Shown piece by piece: positions 54,618 through 63,171 of a DNA stretch of 64,000 nt. The notes beneath the pieces were generated by a model, which made no database searches, was not told the DNA's origin, and saw only the letters and a list, made by a program, of their open reading frames with translations. The DNA comes from Alteriqipengyuania flavescens (lineage in GTDB: Bacteria; Pseudomonadota; Alphaproteobacteria; Sphingomonadales; Sphingomonadaceae), in assembly GCF_030406725.1 (NCBI RefSeq), contig NZ_CP129107.1, positions 2,026,501-2,090,500 of the forward strand, written 5' to 3'. The translations under genes and the position numbers were made by a program. Position 1 is the stretch's first letter. Every line of letters starts with the position of its first letter.

Positions 54618-55718
54618 GTGAAAATCCCCGCCCGTTTCATCGTCCTGCTGTTCGCCGTGCTGGCCATCGCGGTCATCGTGGTGTCACTGCCCGACCACTC
54701 CGGCTTTCCGGTAACGGAGAAGCGCGAGGGGCGGGAGGAGCCGGCGCCGCCTGCCGAGCCCTCGCCCGCGGAACTCGCCTTGCAGGCGGAACTCACCCGG
54801 CTGGGGGGCGGATTTCCCGGCGATGCGGGGCTTGCGGTGCAGGAGGTCGCGACCGGCAAGACCTTCGCCCACGATGGGAGAGGCATCTATCCGCAGCAGA
54901 GCGTGAGCAAGCTGTGGGTCGCGATCGCCGCGCTGCACGAGGTCGACGAGGGGCGGCTGGAGCTGGCCGAAATGGTGACCCTGCGCCGCGACGACCTCAC
55001 CGTCTTCCACCAGCCGATCCGCAATATCGTGAACGCCCGCGGTGCCTTTGCGACCGACTATGCCGACCTCATCGAACGGGCGCTGACGCAGAGCGACAAC
55101 ACGGCAAACGACCGCATCCTGCGCCGCGTCGGCGGGCCGGAGGCGGTGCAGGCTTTTATCGACAGGGCGGAGCTGGCGGGCATCCGCTTCGGCACCGACG
55201 AGCGCACCAAGCAGAGCGCCATTGCGGGGCTGACGTGGCGGCAGTCCTATTCGTATCGCGACTGGTTCTTCAAGGCGCGCGACGCCTTGCCGGACGACCA
55301 GCGGCGGCAGGCCTTCGAGGCCTACCTGGCCGAGCCGATCGACGGCGCGACCCCGCTCGGCCTTGCTGATGCGCTCGCCCGGTTTGCCCGCGGCGACTTG
55401 CTGTCCGAACCGTCGACCCGCCTGCTGCTCGCCACGCTGGAGCGCACGAAAAGCGGTCCCAACCGACTGAAGGCCGGCGCGCCCGCCGGGTGGAGCGTCG
55501 CCCATAAGACCGGGACGGGGCAGGTCTTCGACGGGGAGCACACCGGGTATAACGACGTCGCCATACTCACCGCGCCGGACGGGCGGCAGTATGCCGTGGT
55601 GGCCATGATCCGGCGGACCCGAGCATCCTATGTCGCGCGGATGGAGATGATGCAGGCGCTCAGCCGCGCCGTGGGACAATACCACGACGCGGCCTATGGC
55701 GGCGCCGCCGAACCCTAG
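54618..55718 (+). CDS. Class A beta-lactamase-like serine hydrolase
   Basis: A 366-residue membrane-anchored or secreted protein, with one N-terminal hydrophobic segment (residues 7-23) and a Pro/Glu linker. Class A motifs are present: SVSK with Ser95 and Lys98, SDN at 159-161, KTG at 297-299. The omega-loop motif ExxLN is not recognisable: Glu195 has the right spacing from SDN but is followed by RTKQ, so Asn is missing. An extra Trp/Tyr-rich stretch precedes the C-terminal part. It may be a penicillin-interacting esterase or peptidase rather than a true lactamase. Start is GTG. Shares CTAG with the next, convergent gene. Confidence 0.8.
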   Translation: MKIPARFIVLLFAVLAIAVIVVSLPDHSGFPVTEKREGREEPAPPAEPSPAELALQAELTRLGGGFPGDAGLAVQEVATGKTFAHDGRGIYPQQSVSKLWVAIAALHEVDEGRLELAEMVTLRRDDLTVFHQPIRNIVNARGAFATDYADLIERALTQSDNTANDRILRRVGGPEAVQAFIDRAELAGIRFGTDERTKQSAIAGLTWRQSYSYRDWFFKARDALPDDQRRQAFEAYLAEPIDGATPLGLADALARFARGDLLSEPSTRLLLATLERTKSGPNRLKAGAPAGWSVAHKTGTGQVFDGEHTGYNDVAILTAPDGRQYAVVAMIRRTRASYVARMEMMQALSRAVGQYHDAAYGGAAEP

Positions 55719-56386
55719 TCGTTCGGCATCAGGTGGATTTCGCGCACGCAGCTCGTGTCCGGCTGCCGGAGCGCGAAGACCACCGCATCGGCAACGTCTT
55801 CCGGCTGCAGCTTTTCGGGCTTTGCCTCGTCGAAGAATTCGGTGTTGACCATGCCGGGCGAAATGACCGTGCAGCGCCCCTGCCATTCGCGCATTTCCTC
55901 CGCCAGATTGCCGGCGAAACCGTGGATGAACCACTTGGTGGCGCCATAGATCGAACCCTTCATGTGGTCCCGCCCGGCTTTCGATCCGGTGACGATGAAG
56001 TGCCCTTTCGTCTTGCGCAGTTCGGGCAGGGCGGCGTGCGCGGTGTAGAGGACGGCGAGGATATTGAGGTGGATCATGTCATGCCATTCCTCCGGCACGC
56101 CCTTTTCCACCCCGGGGTGTTCGACCCCGCTCCCGGCATTGGCGAACACGCCGTCCAGCCCGCCGAATTTCGCCACCGTGTCCGCGACCGCGCTGCGGAC
56201 CTGCTCGCGGTCCGTCACGTCGCATTCGATGGCGAGCGCGCCTTCGCCGATGTCGCCGACCAGCGCGTCGAGCTTGTCCTTGGAACGGGCGAGGAGGGCG
56301 ACGTTCCACCCGGCCTTGGCGGCGGCCCTGGCCGTGGCGGCGCCAATGCCGGACGAGGCGCCGGTGATAAGCAATGTCTTGGTCAT
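55715..56386 (-). CDS. Short-chain dehydrogenase/reductase
   Basis: A 223-residue classical SDR with cofactor motif TGASSGIGAAT near residue 8, DVTD near 58, NAGSG near 82, catalytic Ser in VTGSKAG near 131 and YGATKWF near 145. The C-terminal part resembles SDRs of the YdfG type. Substrate not predictable. The start at 56386 gives MTKTLLITG; the longer open frame is not supported. It converges with the lactamase-like gene through an overlapping CTAG. Confidence 0.88.
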   Translation of the reverse strand: MTKTLLITGASSGIGAATARAAAKAGWNVALLARSKDKLDALVGDIGEGALAIECDVTDREQVRSAVADTVAKFGGLDGVFANAGSGVEHPGVEKGVPEEWHDMIHLNILAVLYTAHAALPELRKTKGHFIVTGSKAGRDHMKGSIYGATKWFIHGFAGNLAEEMREWQGRCTVISPGMVNTEFFDEAKPEKLQPEDVADAVVFALRQPDTSCVREIHLMPND

Positions 56387-56456
56387 GGAGGTTCTCCGAT
56401 AAGGGGATGCACGCAGGCAATGGGCGGCGACAGCGTTGCGTTCCGGAGAAAGCGCG

Positions 56457-58088
56457 ATGGTTAATTCTGCGCTGTTTCCAACGCAATTTTTCCCGGAATT
56501 GTCGGAATTTTCCAATCGACCCCGTCAGCAGCTGCGTATTTCCGAGGACGGGCGCAGAGGGTTGGGGGAAGACATGGCACTGGGCGCGATCCGTGAGGCG
56601 ATAAGGCGGCGCAAGGCCGCAAAGAAGCGCGGCATTTCGGGGCCGCGCGAGCTGTGGACTCACATGCGGGTGTTCCGCTGCGAGGTGGATGCCTGTCTCG
56701 CCGCCGACGAGGCAGAGCTTGCGCGACTGGTCCGCGGTGGGAAATACGCCTGCGTCGGCAAGTCGCACTCCTACAACGCGGTCCAGCTCTGCCCCGGTAA
56801 TTCTGCGGTGATGATGGAGGAAAGCGGGCTCGACACGTTGAAGTGGCGGGGAAACTTCGACGGTGGCGGCATCGCAACCGTCGGTGCATCTGTCACGATC
56901 CTGGAACTGAAGCAGTTCCTGCTGACCGAGAGGCAGCGCTTGATGAACAGCGGCAATTACATGGGGCAGACCGTCATCGGCGCGCTGGTGACCGGTACGC
57001 ATGGCTATGGCGAAACACCGGTGATGGCCGATGCCCTGCAATCGCTGACCTTCCTCGATGACGAGGGCGAGCGGGTGACGCTGGTAAGGGGAAGCCGCGA
57101 TTTCAATCTGGCAGCTGTGTCGTTTGGGACAATTGCACCCATCGTCGAAGTCGAAATCCGGACTGTGCCGCTGCGCAGCTATCTTTCCACCGCCCACATC
57201 ACGCGCATGTCGGAAAAAGAGGGGCTGAAGTCCGGCAGTGTTGCGGCCAGCTGGGCGGCCATGCCTTACAGCGATCCCGAAGATCCTCTCATTATGCTGC
57301 ACACGCTCCACGAACTGGGTGCAAAATCGCAGGGAAGCGACCATAAACCCAGCTGGTTTTCCCTGGCCGGTTTCGTGAACTGGGCGCTCAACCATTATTG
57401 GGCGATCGACCGGCTCTATCCCGTCTGCCGGCGCTGGCTGCACAAGTTCGCCGATGGCCTGGACCTGCGGAAAAAGCAGACCGTGACGACGCGACCCGAT
57501 GACCTGGACTATCTTTACGATCCCCAACCCGGCGCGATGAGCGAGCGGGGGCCGGAATTTCTGCGGGGCATGTTCTCCACCACCAACACGGCCCACAACC
57601 TTGCCTTCTTCGTGCCGCTCGAACGCGCGGAAGCCGTGGTGAAATTCATCATGCTGGAAGCGGGGAAGTACAGCGATCTCGGCTTCTATCTCAAAAGCCT
57701 GATCGGCGTGCGCGAATTGCGCGGGCGGTCCGACCTGGTCTTTGCCGCTACGCACGACGGCCCCGTCGCCGCGATCGACCTGTTCAGCGACCCGCGCGAC
57801 TATGCCTGGCTGGAGCGGATCCAGCGCGAGGTCATGGCATACGAACCCGCCGCCCGGCCGCATTTCGGCAAGAGCGCGCTGGGCGAACATTTCCGTCCGG
57901 CTTTGGGCGAAGCGAATCTGGACGACCTGTTCCAGTTGCACCGCCAGCATTTCCCAAGCCGGCGCCTCAAGTTCAGCGAACCGGTCCGCCGCCTGCTGCA
58001 GGTCGGCCGGCCCACCGCCGGCAACAGCGCGGCGGATGCCATGCTGGCGCTGTTCGGAGGAAAAGCGGACCGGAAACGCGCTGCCTGA
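56457..58088 (+). CDS. FAD-linked oxidase (PCMH/aldonolactone-oxidase-like)
   Basis: A 543-residue protein with an N-terminal PCMH FAD-binding domain: YACVGKSHSYNAVQLCPGNSAVMME near residue 100, GASVTILELKQFL near 145 and TGTHGYGE near 180. A C-terminal substrate domain follows, similar in layout to L-gulono- or D-arabinono-lactone oxidases. No signal peptide. ATG 56457 is chosen with GGAG 8 bases before; ATG 56574 would remove a poorly conserved first 39 residues and is also credible. Confidence 0.78.
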   Translation: MVNSALFPTQFFPELSEFSNRPRQQLRISEDGRRGLGEDMALGAIREAIRRRKAAKKRGISGPRELWTHMRVFRCEVDACLAADEAELARLVRGGKYACVGKSHSYNAVQLCPGNSAVMMEESGLDTLKWRGNFDGGGIATVGASVTILELKQFLLTERQRLMNSGNYMGQTVIGALVTGTHGYGETPVMADALQSLTFLDDEGERVTLVRGSRDFNLAAVSFGTIAPIVEVEIRTVPLRSYLSTAHITRMSEKEGLKSGSVAASWAAMPYSDPEDPLIMLHTLHELGAKSQGSDHKPSWFSLAGFVNWALNHYWAIDRLYPVCRRWLHKFADGLDLRKKQTVTTRPDDLDYLYDPQPGAMSERGPEFLRGMFSTTNTAHNLAFFVPLERAEAVVKFIMLEAGKYSDLGFYLKSLIGVRELRGRSDLVFAATHDGPVAAIDLFSDPRDYAWLERIQREVMAYEPAARPHFGKSALGEHFRPALGEANLDDLFQLHRQHFPSRRLKFSEPVRRLLQVGRPTAGNSAADAMLALFGGKADRKRAA

Positions 58089-58185
58089 AGAATTCTTCGC
58101 GCCGCGTGTCGAAAACGCCGCCCGGCGCGTGTCTTCCCCCTGCAACCCTTGCCATGGTGGCGGGGCGATAGCGGGAGATGCCCCC

Positions 58186-58300
58186 ATGCAATACATGATG
58201 CTGGTCGTAGGCTGCGGTCTCCTATCGGACGGCGCTTGCGCTCCAGCCATCGCCGGCCGAGCGCAAGTTGCTCGAACGACGCCTCGCCAGTCTCGGCTAG
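58186..58300 (+). pseudogene. Deletion scar: YCII-like start joined to ECF sigma-factor end
   Basis: After GGGAG, ATG at 58186 opens with MQYMMLV, the usual start of YCII/DGPF proteins, then loses resemblance. From about 58208, in another frame, AAVSYRTALALQPSPAERK and LLERRLASLG followed by TAG (58298-58300) match the C-terminus of the ECF sigma factors usually encoded just downstream of YCII genes. An internal deletion would have removed nearly all of both genes. The stop shares CTAG with the convergent DUF2459 gene. Confidence 0.65.
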
Positions 58301-58998
58301 TCGGCCGCCGGAATCCACTTCATCACGCCGCCCGCAAGCGGCGTCCAGCGGCCCATCCGCACGCCCGCATGGGCCAGCGTATCGCCCACCCACTGGTTGC
58401 AGGTGTTGGCAAGCGTGTAGCGACCGAGCGCGTCGTAATTCGCCGCGCCTTCCTCGAAGCTGTGATGGCTGACCCGCGCCTCGCCCGCGCCCAGCGGCGG
58501 CAGGGTCGCCGCGATACGGGCAACCAGCCGCCCATATTCCGCCGGGCGCAGGCGCAGGTTCCGGTGGCTGTCCGATGGTGCGGGGCGGATGTAGTGGCCC
58601 ACGCGCATCAGCCCTTCGCCGCCGCCGAAGACGATGCGCAGCGCGGTCTTCGCCTTCATGTCGCCCCACGTCGGCGTGTTGAGGAACACCTCCTTCTCGC
58701 CCCAGCCGACCGCGACGTGGGTCGGCATGCGGCCATCGGGGCGGGGACGGGCGGCGCTCGGGAACGTGGTGCGCCAGTCCTTGTGCGCGGTGACGATGGG
58801 CATGACGATCCCGGTGTGGATGCCGTTTGTCTCGACCATGATGTCGACGCCCGGCTCGCTTGCCGCCGCTTCGGTCCAGCCGGAATTGCGCGGAATGCTG
58901 CTGCCGATCCACGCTGCGAGGAGATAGAGCGCAAGCGCCGCAAAGGGCGCGAGGAGGAGCGCGGCGAGCGCGTTGACCCGGCGCCCGAACGGCTTCAC
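58297..58998 (-). CDS. DUF2459 (TIGR02117) family membrane-anchored protein
   Basis: A 233-residue protein with one N-terminal membrane segment (ALAALLLAPFAALALYLLAAWIG, roughly residues 9-31) and a mature domain. Family features are VETNGIHTGIVMP near 55, VGWGEKEVFLNTPTW near 97 and NTCNQWVGDTLAHAG near 197, where a Cys and the earlier His may form a papain-like site. Function unknown. GTG start 58998 overlaps the prmA stop (GTGA), so the two are coupled. Confidence 0.82.
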   Translation of the reverse strand: MKPFGRRVNALAALLLAPFAALALYLLAAWIGSSIPRNSGWTEAAASEPGVDIMVETNGIHTGIVMPIVTAHKDWRTTFPSAARPRPDGRMPTHVAVGWGEKEVFLNTPTWGDMKAKTALRIVFGGGEGLMRVGHYIRPAPSDSHRNLRLRPAEYGRLVARIAATLPPLGAGEARVSHHSFEEGAANYDALGRYTLANTCNQWVGDTLAHAGVRMGRWTPLAGGVMKWIPAAD

Positions 58999-59903
58999 CG
59001 ACGCGTGCCCTTGCGCAGCCACAGGATCGACCAGTCGCCGTTCACCAGCCGCTTCACGAGGTGGAAGCCTGCCAACCGATAGGCTTCGCGCACCCGCGGT
59101 TCCTGTTCGCCCAGCAGACCCGCCAGCAGCAGGTGCCCGCGCGGGCTGACGTGGTCGGCGAAATCGGCCGACAGCTCGACCAGCGGCCCGGCGAGGATGT
59201 TGGCGATGAGGAGGTCGTAGGGACCGCGCGTCGCCAGTACCGGGCCTTCCATCCCCGCAGCCGTCGTCATGGTCAGCTGGCCGCGCCGGGTGCCGGCTGC
59301 AACGCCGTTCGCGGCCATGTTGTCCGCCACCACGGCTTCGCACACCGGGTCGATGTCGGACGCGGTGGCCCTCGCCGCGGGCCACAGGCGCATGGCGGCA
59401 AAGGCGAGCAGGCCGGTGCCGGTGCCGATGTCCGCATGGTTGCGCACAACCACGCCGGTGCGGCGCATCTCGGCCAGCATGGCAAGGCAGCCCGCGGTCG
59501 TCTCGTGCTGGCCGGTGCCGAAGGCCTGGCTGGCCGGGATGACGAATTCGATCGTGCCGTCCTCGCCCAGCGGGTCATGCTCTGGCGTGCGGACGCGGAA
59601 CGGTCCGGCTCGGATCGGATCGACGCCCTGCTGGCTCAGCGTCACCCAGTCCTCGTCCGGCAATTTCTCGCTTTCGAAAGCGGGCGCATCGCCGCCAAAC
59701 AGGTCCGCGAGCATGGCGACATCGCCCTTGCGCGGCTTGTGCGGCAACCAGGCTTCGATCACCCAGTCGTCGGGCCTATCGGGCGCGATTTCGCGGCCCG
59801 CGATGACGAAGTCCGCCGGCCAGTCCTCGATCTCGTCATGCGCCAGCAGCGCCGCCTGGACGACCGGCTTGTCCGCCTGCCCGAAGATGCGCCAGCTGGT
59901 CAT
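58995..59903 (-). CDS. prmA: Ribosomal protein L11 methyltransferase
   Basis: SAM-dependent trimethylation of L11. The 302-residue protein has FVIPASQAFGTGQHETT near residue 118, the SAM motif ADIGTGTGLLAFAAMRL near 152, DIDP near 178 and IANILAGPL near 230. The start at 59903 overlaps the stop of a truncated SDR frame (ATGA). Downstream it is coupled to the DUF2459 gene. Confidence 0.94.
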   Translation of the reverse strand: MTSWRIFGQADKPVVQAALLAHDEIEDWPADFVIAGREIAPDRPDDWVIEAWLPHKPRKGDVAMLADLFGGDAPAFESEKLPDEDWVTLSQQGVDPIRAGPFRVRTPEHDPLGEDGTIEFVIPASQAFGTGQHETTAGCLAMLAEMRRTGVVVRNHADIGTGTGLLAFAAMRLWPAARATASDIDPVCEAVVADNMAANGVAAGTRRGQLTMTTAAGMEGPVLATRGPYDLLIANILAGPLVELSADFADHVSPRGHLLLAGLLGEQEPRVREAYRLAGFHLVKRLVNGDWSILWLRKGTRR

Positions 59904-60079
59904 TGCGCGGCCTCTTCGGCGGGCGCGGCAGGGTCGGCGAAGTCGGCAGCGATTGTGGACCCGTCCACCGCGCCGGTCGCGTGGCCGATCACACGGGCGC
60001 CGCGGCTGCGCAGATCGCTGGCAATGGCGGCGCCGATGCCGCGGCTCGATCCGGTGAGAAGGATGGTGGGCGTGTCCAT
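59900..60079 (-). pseudogene. Truncated SDR N-terminus ahead of prmA
   Basis: Fifty-nine residues starting MDTPTILLTGSSRGIGAAIA, the first Rossmann unit of a short-chain dehydrogenase, ending abruptly after FADPAAPAEEAAQ. The NAG, Ser and YxxxK motifs are absent, and the DNA runs straight into prmA. It is either a deletion remnant or a mini-protein kept because its stop couples translation to prmA (ATGA). Confidence 0.7.
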
Positions 60080-60220
60080 GACCCGAAGCGATAGGCGAGG
60101 CGTGGATTGCCGCCAAGCACTTGCGTCCATCGCTTGCACAACCCAGTATCTTCGCTAGAGCAGCGCCGAACCACGCGCGCAGGTGCCCGCCCGCGCGGCA
60201 ATTCAAGTACCGGAGCATCC

Positions 60221-60601
60221 ATGGCGAACCGTCCGCTTTCACCGCACTTGCAGATCTGGAAATGGGGGCCGCACATGGCCGTCTCCATCCTCCACCGCAT
60301 CACCGGCGACGGGATGGCCTTCGTCGGGCTCGGCGTGATGCTGTGGTGGCTCGGTTCGCTGGCCGGTGGGCAGGCGTCCTACGAAAGCTTCGTGACGCTG
60401 ATGACCTCGCCCATCGGCTATATCGTGATGGTCGGCCTGAGCTGGGCGTTCTTCACCCACATGATGAGCGGCCTGCGGCACTTCGTGCTGGATATCGGCG
60501 CGGGGTACGAGCTTACCACGAACCGCTTTTGGTCGATCGCCTCGCCGGTCATCGGCATCATCCTCACCGCCGCCTTCTGGGCGCTGGTCCTGCTGAAGTA
60601 A
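60221..60601 (+). CDS. sdhC: Succinate dehydrogenase cytochrome b556 subunit
   Basis: A 126-residue membrane anchor of complex II. It starts MANRPLSPHLQIWKWGPHMAV, has the quinone-site SILHRITG near residue 22, three membrane spans, and the haem-ligand His in SGLRHFVLDIG near 87. First gene of sdhC-sdhD-sdhA. Confidence 0.95.
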   Translation: MANRPLSPHLQIWKWGPHMAVSILHRITGDGMAFVGLGVMLWWLGSLAGGQASYESFVTLMTSPIGYIVMVGLSWAFFTHMMSGLRHFVLDIGAGYELTTNRFWSIASPVIGIILTAAFWALVLLK

Positions 60602-60614
60602 GGGAGACCGCAGC

Positions 60615-60998
60615 ATGGCAAACGGCACCCCCATCGGCCGCGTCCGCGGCCTCGGCCCGGCCCACGAAGGCCCGCACCACTGGCTCGTCCAGCGCTTTAC
60701 CGCGATCGGCAACCTGTTCCTGATGCTGTGGTTCGGCGTCAGCCTGGCGCTGATGTCGTCCTACGACTACGCCTCGATGACGGACTGGCTGTCCGGCCCG
60801 CTCAACAGCACGCTGATGGCGCTGCTGGTCATCAGCATCTTCTGGCACGCGCGCCTGGGCCTGCAGGTACTGGTGGAGGATTACGTCCACGACGCCGGCA
60901 CCAAGTTCGGCGTGATCGCCGCGCTCAACCTCGCGACCTTCGCCTCGGTCGCTTTCGCCCTCATCTGTATCGCACGCATCGCTTTCGGAGCCGCCTGA
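60615..60998 (+). CDS. sdhD: Succinate dehydrogenase membrane anchor subunit
   Basis: A 127-residue hydrophobic anchor with [20 protein letters not shown] at the N-terminus and three spans; the haem-ligand His is in [18 protein letters not shown] near residue 76. It follows sdhC by 13 bp and its stop is next to the sdhA ATG. Confidence 0.94.
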   Translation: MANGTPIGRVRGLGPAHEGPHHWLVQRFTAIGNLFLMLWFGVSLALMSSYDYASMTDWLSGPLNSTLMALLVISIFWHARLGLQVLVEDYVHDAGTKFGVIAALNLATFASVAFALICIARIAFGAA

Positions 60999-60999
60999 C

Positions 61000-62826
61000 A
61001 TGGCCGACACTTCCGCCTACAAGATCATCGACCATACGTATGACGTGGTGGTCGTCGGCGCCGGGGGCAGCGGGCTGCGCGCCACCATGGGCAGCGCCGA
61101 AGCGGGCTTGCGCACAGCCAATATCTCCAAGGTCTTCCCGACCCGCAGCCACACCGTTGCGGCACAGGGCGGCATCGCCGCTTCGCTCGGCAACAACACG
61201 CCTGACCACTGGCAGTGGCACATGTACGACACTGTTAAGGGGTCGGACTGGCTGGGCGACCAGGACGCGATCGAATACCTCGCGCGTGAAGCGCCCGCCG
61301 CCGTGTACGAGCTGGAGCATGCCGGCGTGCCTTTCAGCCGAAACGAGGACGGCACGATCTACCAGCGCCCCTTCGGCGGCCACATGCAGAACATGGGCGA
61401 AGGCCCGCCGGTGCAGCGCACCTGCGCCGCGGCCGACCGTACCGGCCACGCCATGCTCCACGCGCTCTACCAGCAGAGCCTGAAGTACGACGCGGATTTC
61501 TTCATCGAATATTTCGCGCTCGACCTGATCATGGAAGACGGGGCGGACGGCGTGCCCGTGTGCCGCGGCGTGATCGCCATGTGCCTCGACGATGGCACCA
61601 TCCACCGCTTCCGCAGCCAGGCCGTGGTCCTGGCGACGGGCGGCTATGGCCGCTGCTATTACACCGCGACCAGCGCGCATACCTGCACTGGCGACGGTGG
61701 CGGCATGGTGCTGCGCGCCGGCTTGCCGCTGCAGGACATGGAGTTCGTGCAGTTCCACCCGACCGGCATCTACGGCGCGGGCGTGCTCATTACCGAGGGC
61801 GCACGCGGAGAAGGCGGCTATCTCACCAACTCCGAAGGCGAGCGGTTCATGGAACGCTACGCTCCCTCGGCCAAGGACCTTGCATCGCGCGACGTCGTGT
61901 CGCGCTCGATGGCGCTGGAAATGCGCGAAGGGCGCGGCGTGGGGCCGGATGGCGACCACATCTACCTGCACCTCGACCACATCGATCCCAAGGTGCTGGG
62001 CGAGCGACTGCCGGGCATCACCGAAAGCGGCAAGATCTTCGCCGGCGTCGACCTGACGCGCCAGCCGCTCCCGGTCACGCCGACGGTGCATTACAACATG
62101 GGCGGCATCCCGACCAACTTCCACGGCGAGGTCGTGACCATCGACCAGTCCGGCAATCCGGACGCGGTGGTCCCGGGCCTGTTCGCCGCGGGCGAGGCGG
62201 GCTGCGTGTCCGTCCACGGCGCGAACCGCCTCGGCTCCAATTCGCTGATCGACCTGGTGGTGTTCGGCCGGGCCATCGGTCACCGCCTGCGGGACACGAT
62301 CAAGCCCGGCGCGAAGCAGGACGAATTGCCGCAGGCCGGCACCGACTTCGCGCTGGAGCGGCTCGACCATTTCCGCAACGCCGATGGCGGCACGCCGACT
62401 GCGGAGCTGCGCAGCGACATGCAGAAGACGATGCAGCGCCATGCCGCCGTGTTCCGCGACAGCAAGCTGATGTCCGAAGGCGTGGAGCAGCTGGCCGAAA
62501 TCAACAAGCGCATGGCCGACATCAAGGTCTTCGACCGCTCGCTGATCTGGAACAGCGACCTCATCGAAACGCTCGAGCTCGACAATCTGATGGCGCAGGC
62601 CGTGGTCACGATGGCGAGCGCGGAAAACCGCAAGGAAAGCCGCGGGGCCCACGCGCACGAAGACTTCCCCGAGCGTGACGATGCCAATTGGATGAAGCAC
62701 ACCGCTGCGTGGCTCGAAGGCTGGGGAGGCAGCGGCGGCGAGGTGAAGATCGATTACCGCCCGGTCCACGAATACACGCTGACCGACGACATCGCTTACA
62801 TCGAACCGAAGAAGCGGGTGTACTAG
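61000..62826 (+). CDS. sdhA: Succinate dehydrogenase flavoprotein subunit
   Basis: Oxidises succinate to fumarate in the TCA cycle. The 608-residue protein has the Rossmann GAGGSGLRA near residue 20, the covalent-FAD His in [10 protein letters not shown] near 50, [23 protein letters not shown] near 249, and [11 protein letters not shown] near 362. Complete. The iron-sulfur subunit gene sdhB, usually next, is not between here and the end of the window. Confidence 0.97.
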   Translation: MADTSAYKIIDHTYDVVVVGAGGSGLRATMGSAEAGLRTANISKVFPTRSHTVAAQGGIAASLGNNTPDHWQWHMYDTVKGSDWLGDQDAIEYLAREAPAAVYELEHAGVPFSRNEDGTIYQRPFGGHMQNMGEGPPVQRTCAAADRTGHAMLHALYQQSLKYDADFFIEYFALDLIMEDGADGVPVCRGVIAMCLDDGTIHRFRSQAVVLATGGYGRCYYTATSAHTCTGDGGGMVLRAGLPLQDMEFVQFHPTGIYGAGVLITEGARGEGGYLTNSEGERFMERYAPSAKDLASRDVVSRSMALEMREGRGVGPDGDHIYLHLDHIDPKVLGERLPGITESGKIFAGVDLTRQPLPVTPTVHYNMGGIPTNFHGEVVTIDQSGNPDAVVPGLFAAGEAGCVSVHGANRLGSNSLIDLVVFGRAIGHRLRDTIKPGAKQDELPQAGTDFALERLDHFRNADGGTPTAELRSDMQKTMQRHAAVFRDSKLMSEGVEQLAEINKRMADIKVFDRSLIWNSDLIETLELDNLMAQAVVTMASAENRKESRGAHAHEDFPERDDANWMKHTAAWLEGWGGSGGEVKIDYRPVHEYTLTDDIAYIEPKKRVY

Positions 62827-62828
62827 AT

Positions 62829-63128
62829 TTGGGAATTCTGACGATCGCCCGCCAGAAGAAGGGGTGGCGCGATCTTTTGAGGGCCTATTGTGTCGAGGTT
62901 GACGGTGAGGATGTCGGCAAGGTCCGGCGCGGGGAGACATTCCGTGTCGATCTTCCTGCCGGCTCGCATTCCGTTCGCCTGAAGATCGATTGGTGTTCGT
63001 CCCAGACCATCGAAGTGGACGGTGAGGCGGACACGCTGCTGCATTGCGCTCCGGGTGGTACGGCGCTGACGGCTCTTCCGGATATCATGGTCTTTACCGA
63101 TCATTATATCACGCTGGTCCGCGGTTAA
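62829..63128 (+). CDS. Small beta-rich protein of unknown function
   Basis: A 99-residue protein starting at TTG 62829, 2 bases after the sdhA stop. Sequence alternates beta-strand-like segments (YCVEVDGEDVGKVRRGETF, LPAGSHSVRLKIDW) that recall PEGA-type or similar sandwiches; one pair of Cys is present. The extreme C-terminus has a hydrophobic strand. I assign no family. Base composition is lower in GC than sdhA. Probably co-transcribed with sdh. Confidence 0.65.
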   Translation: MGILTIARQKKGWRDLLRAYCVEVDGEDVGKVRRGETFRVDLPAGSHSVRLKIDWCSSQTIEVDGEADTLLHCAPGGTALTALPDIMVFTDHYITLVRG

Positions 63129-63171
63129 GCAGCGCTTTCGCGGCCGCGCCGCATTCGCTAGAGCAGCAGGT

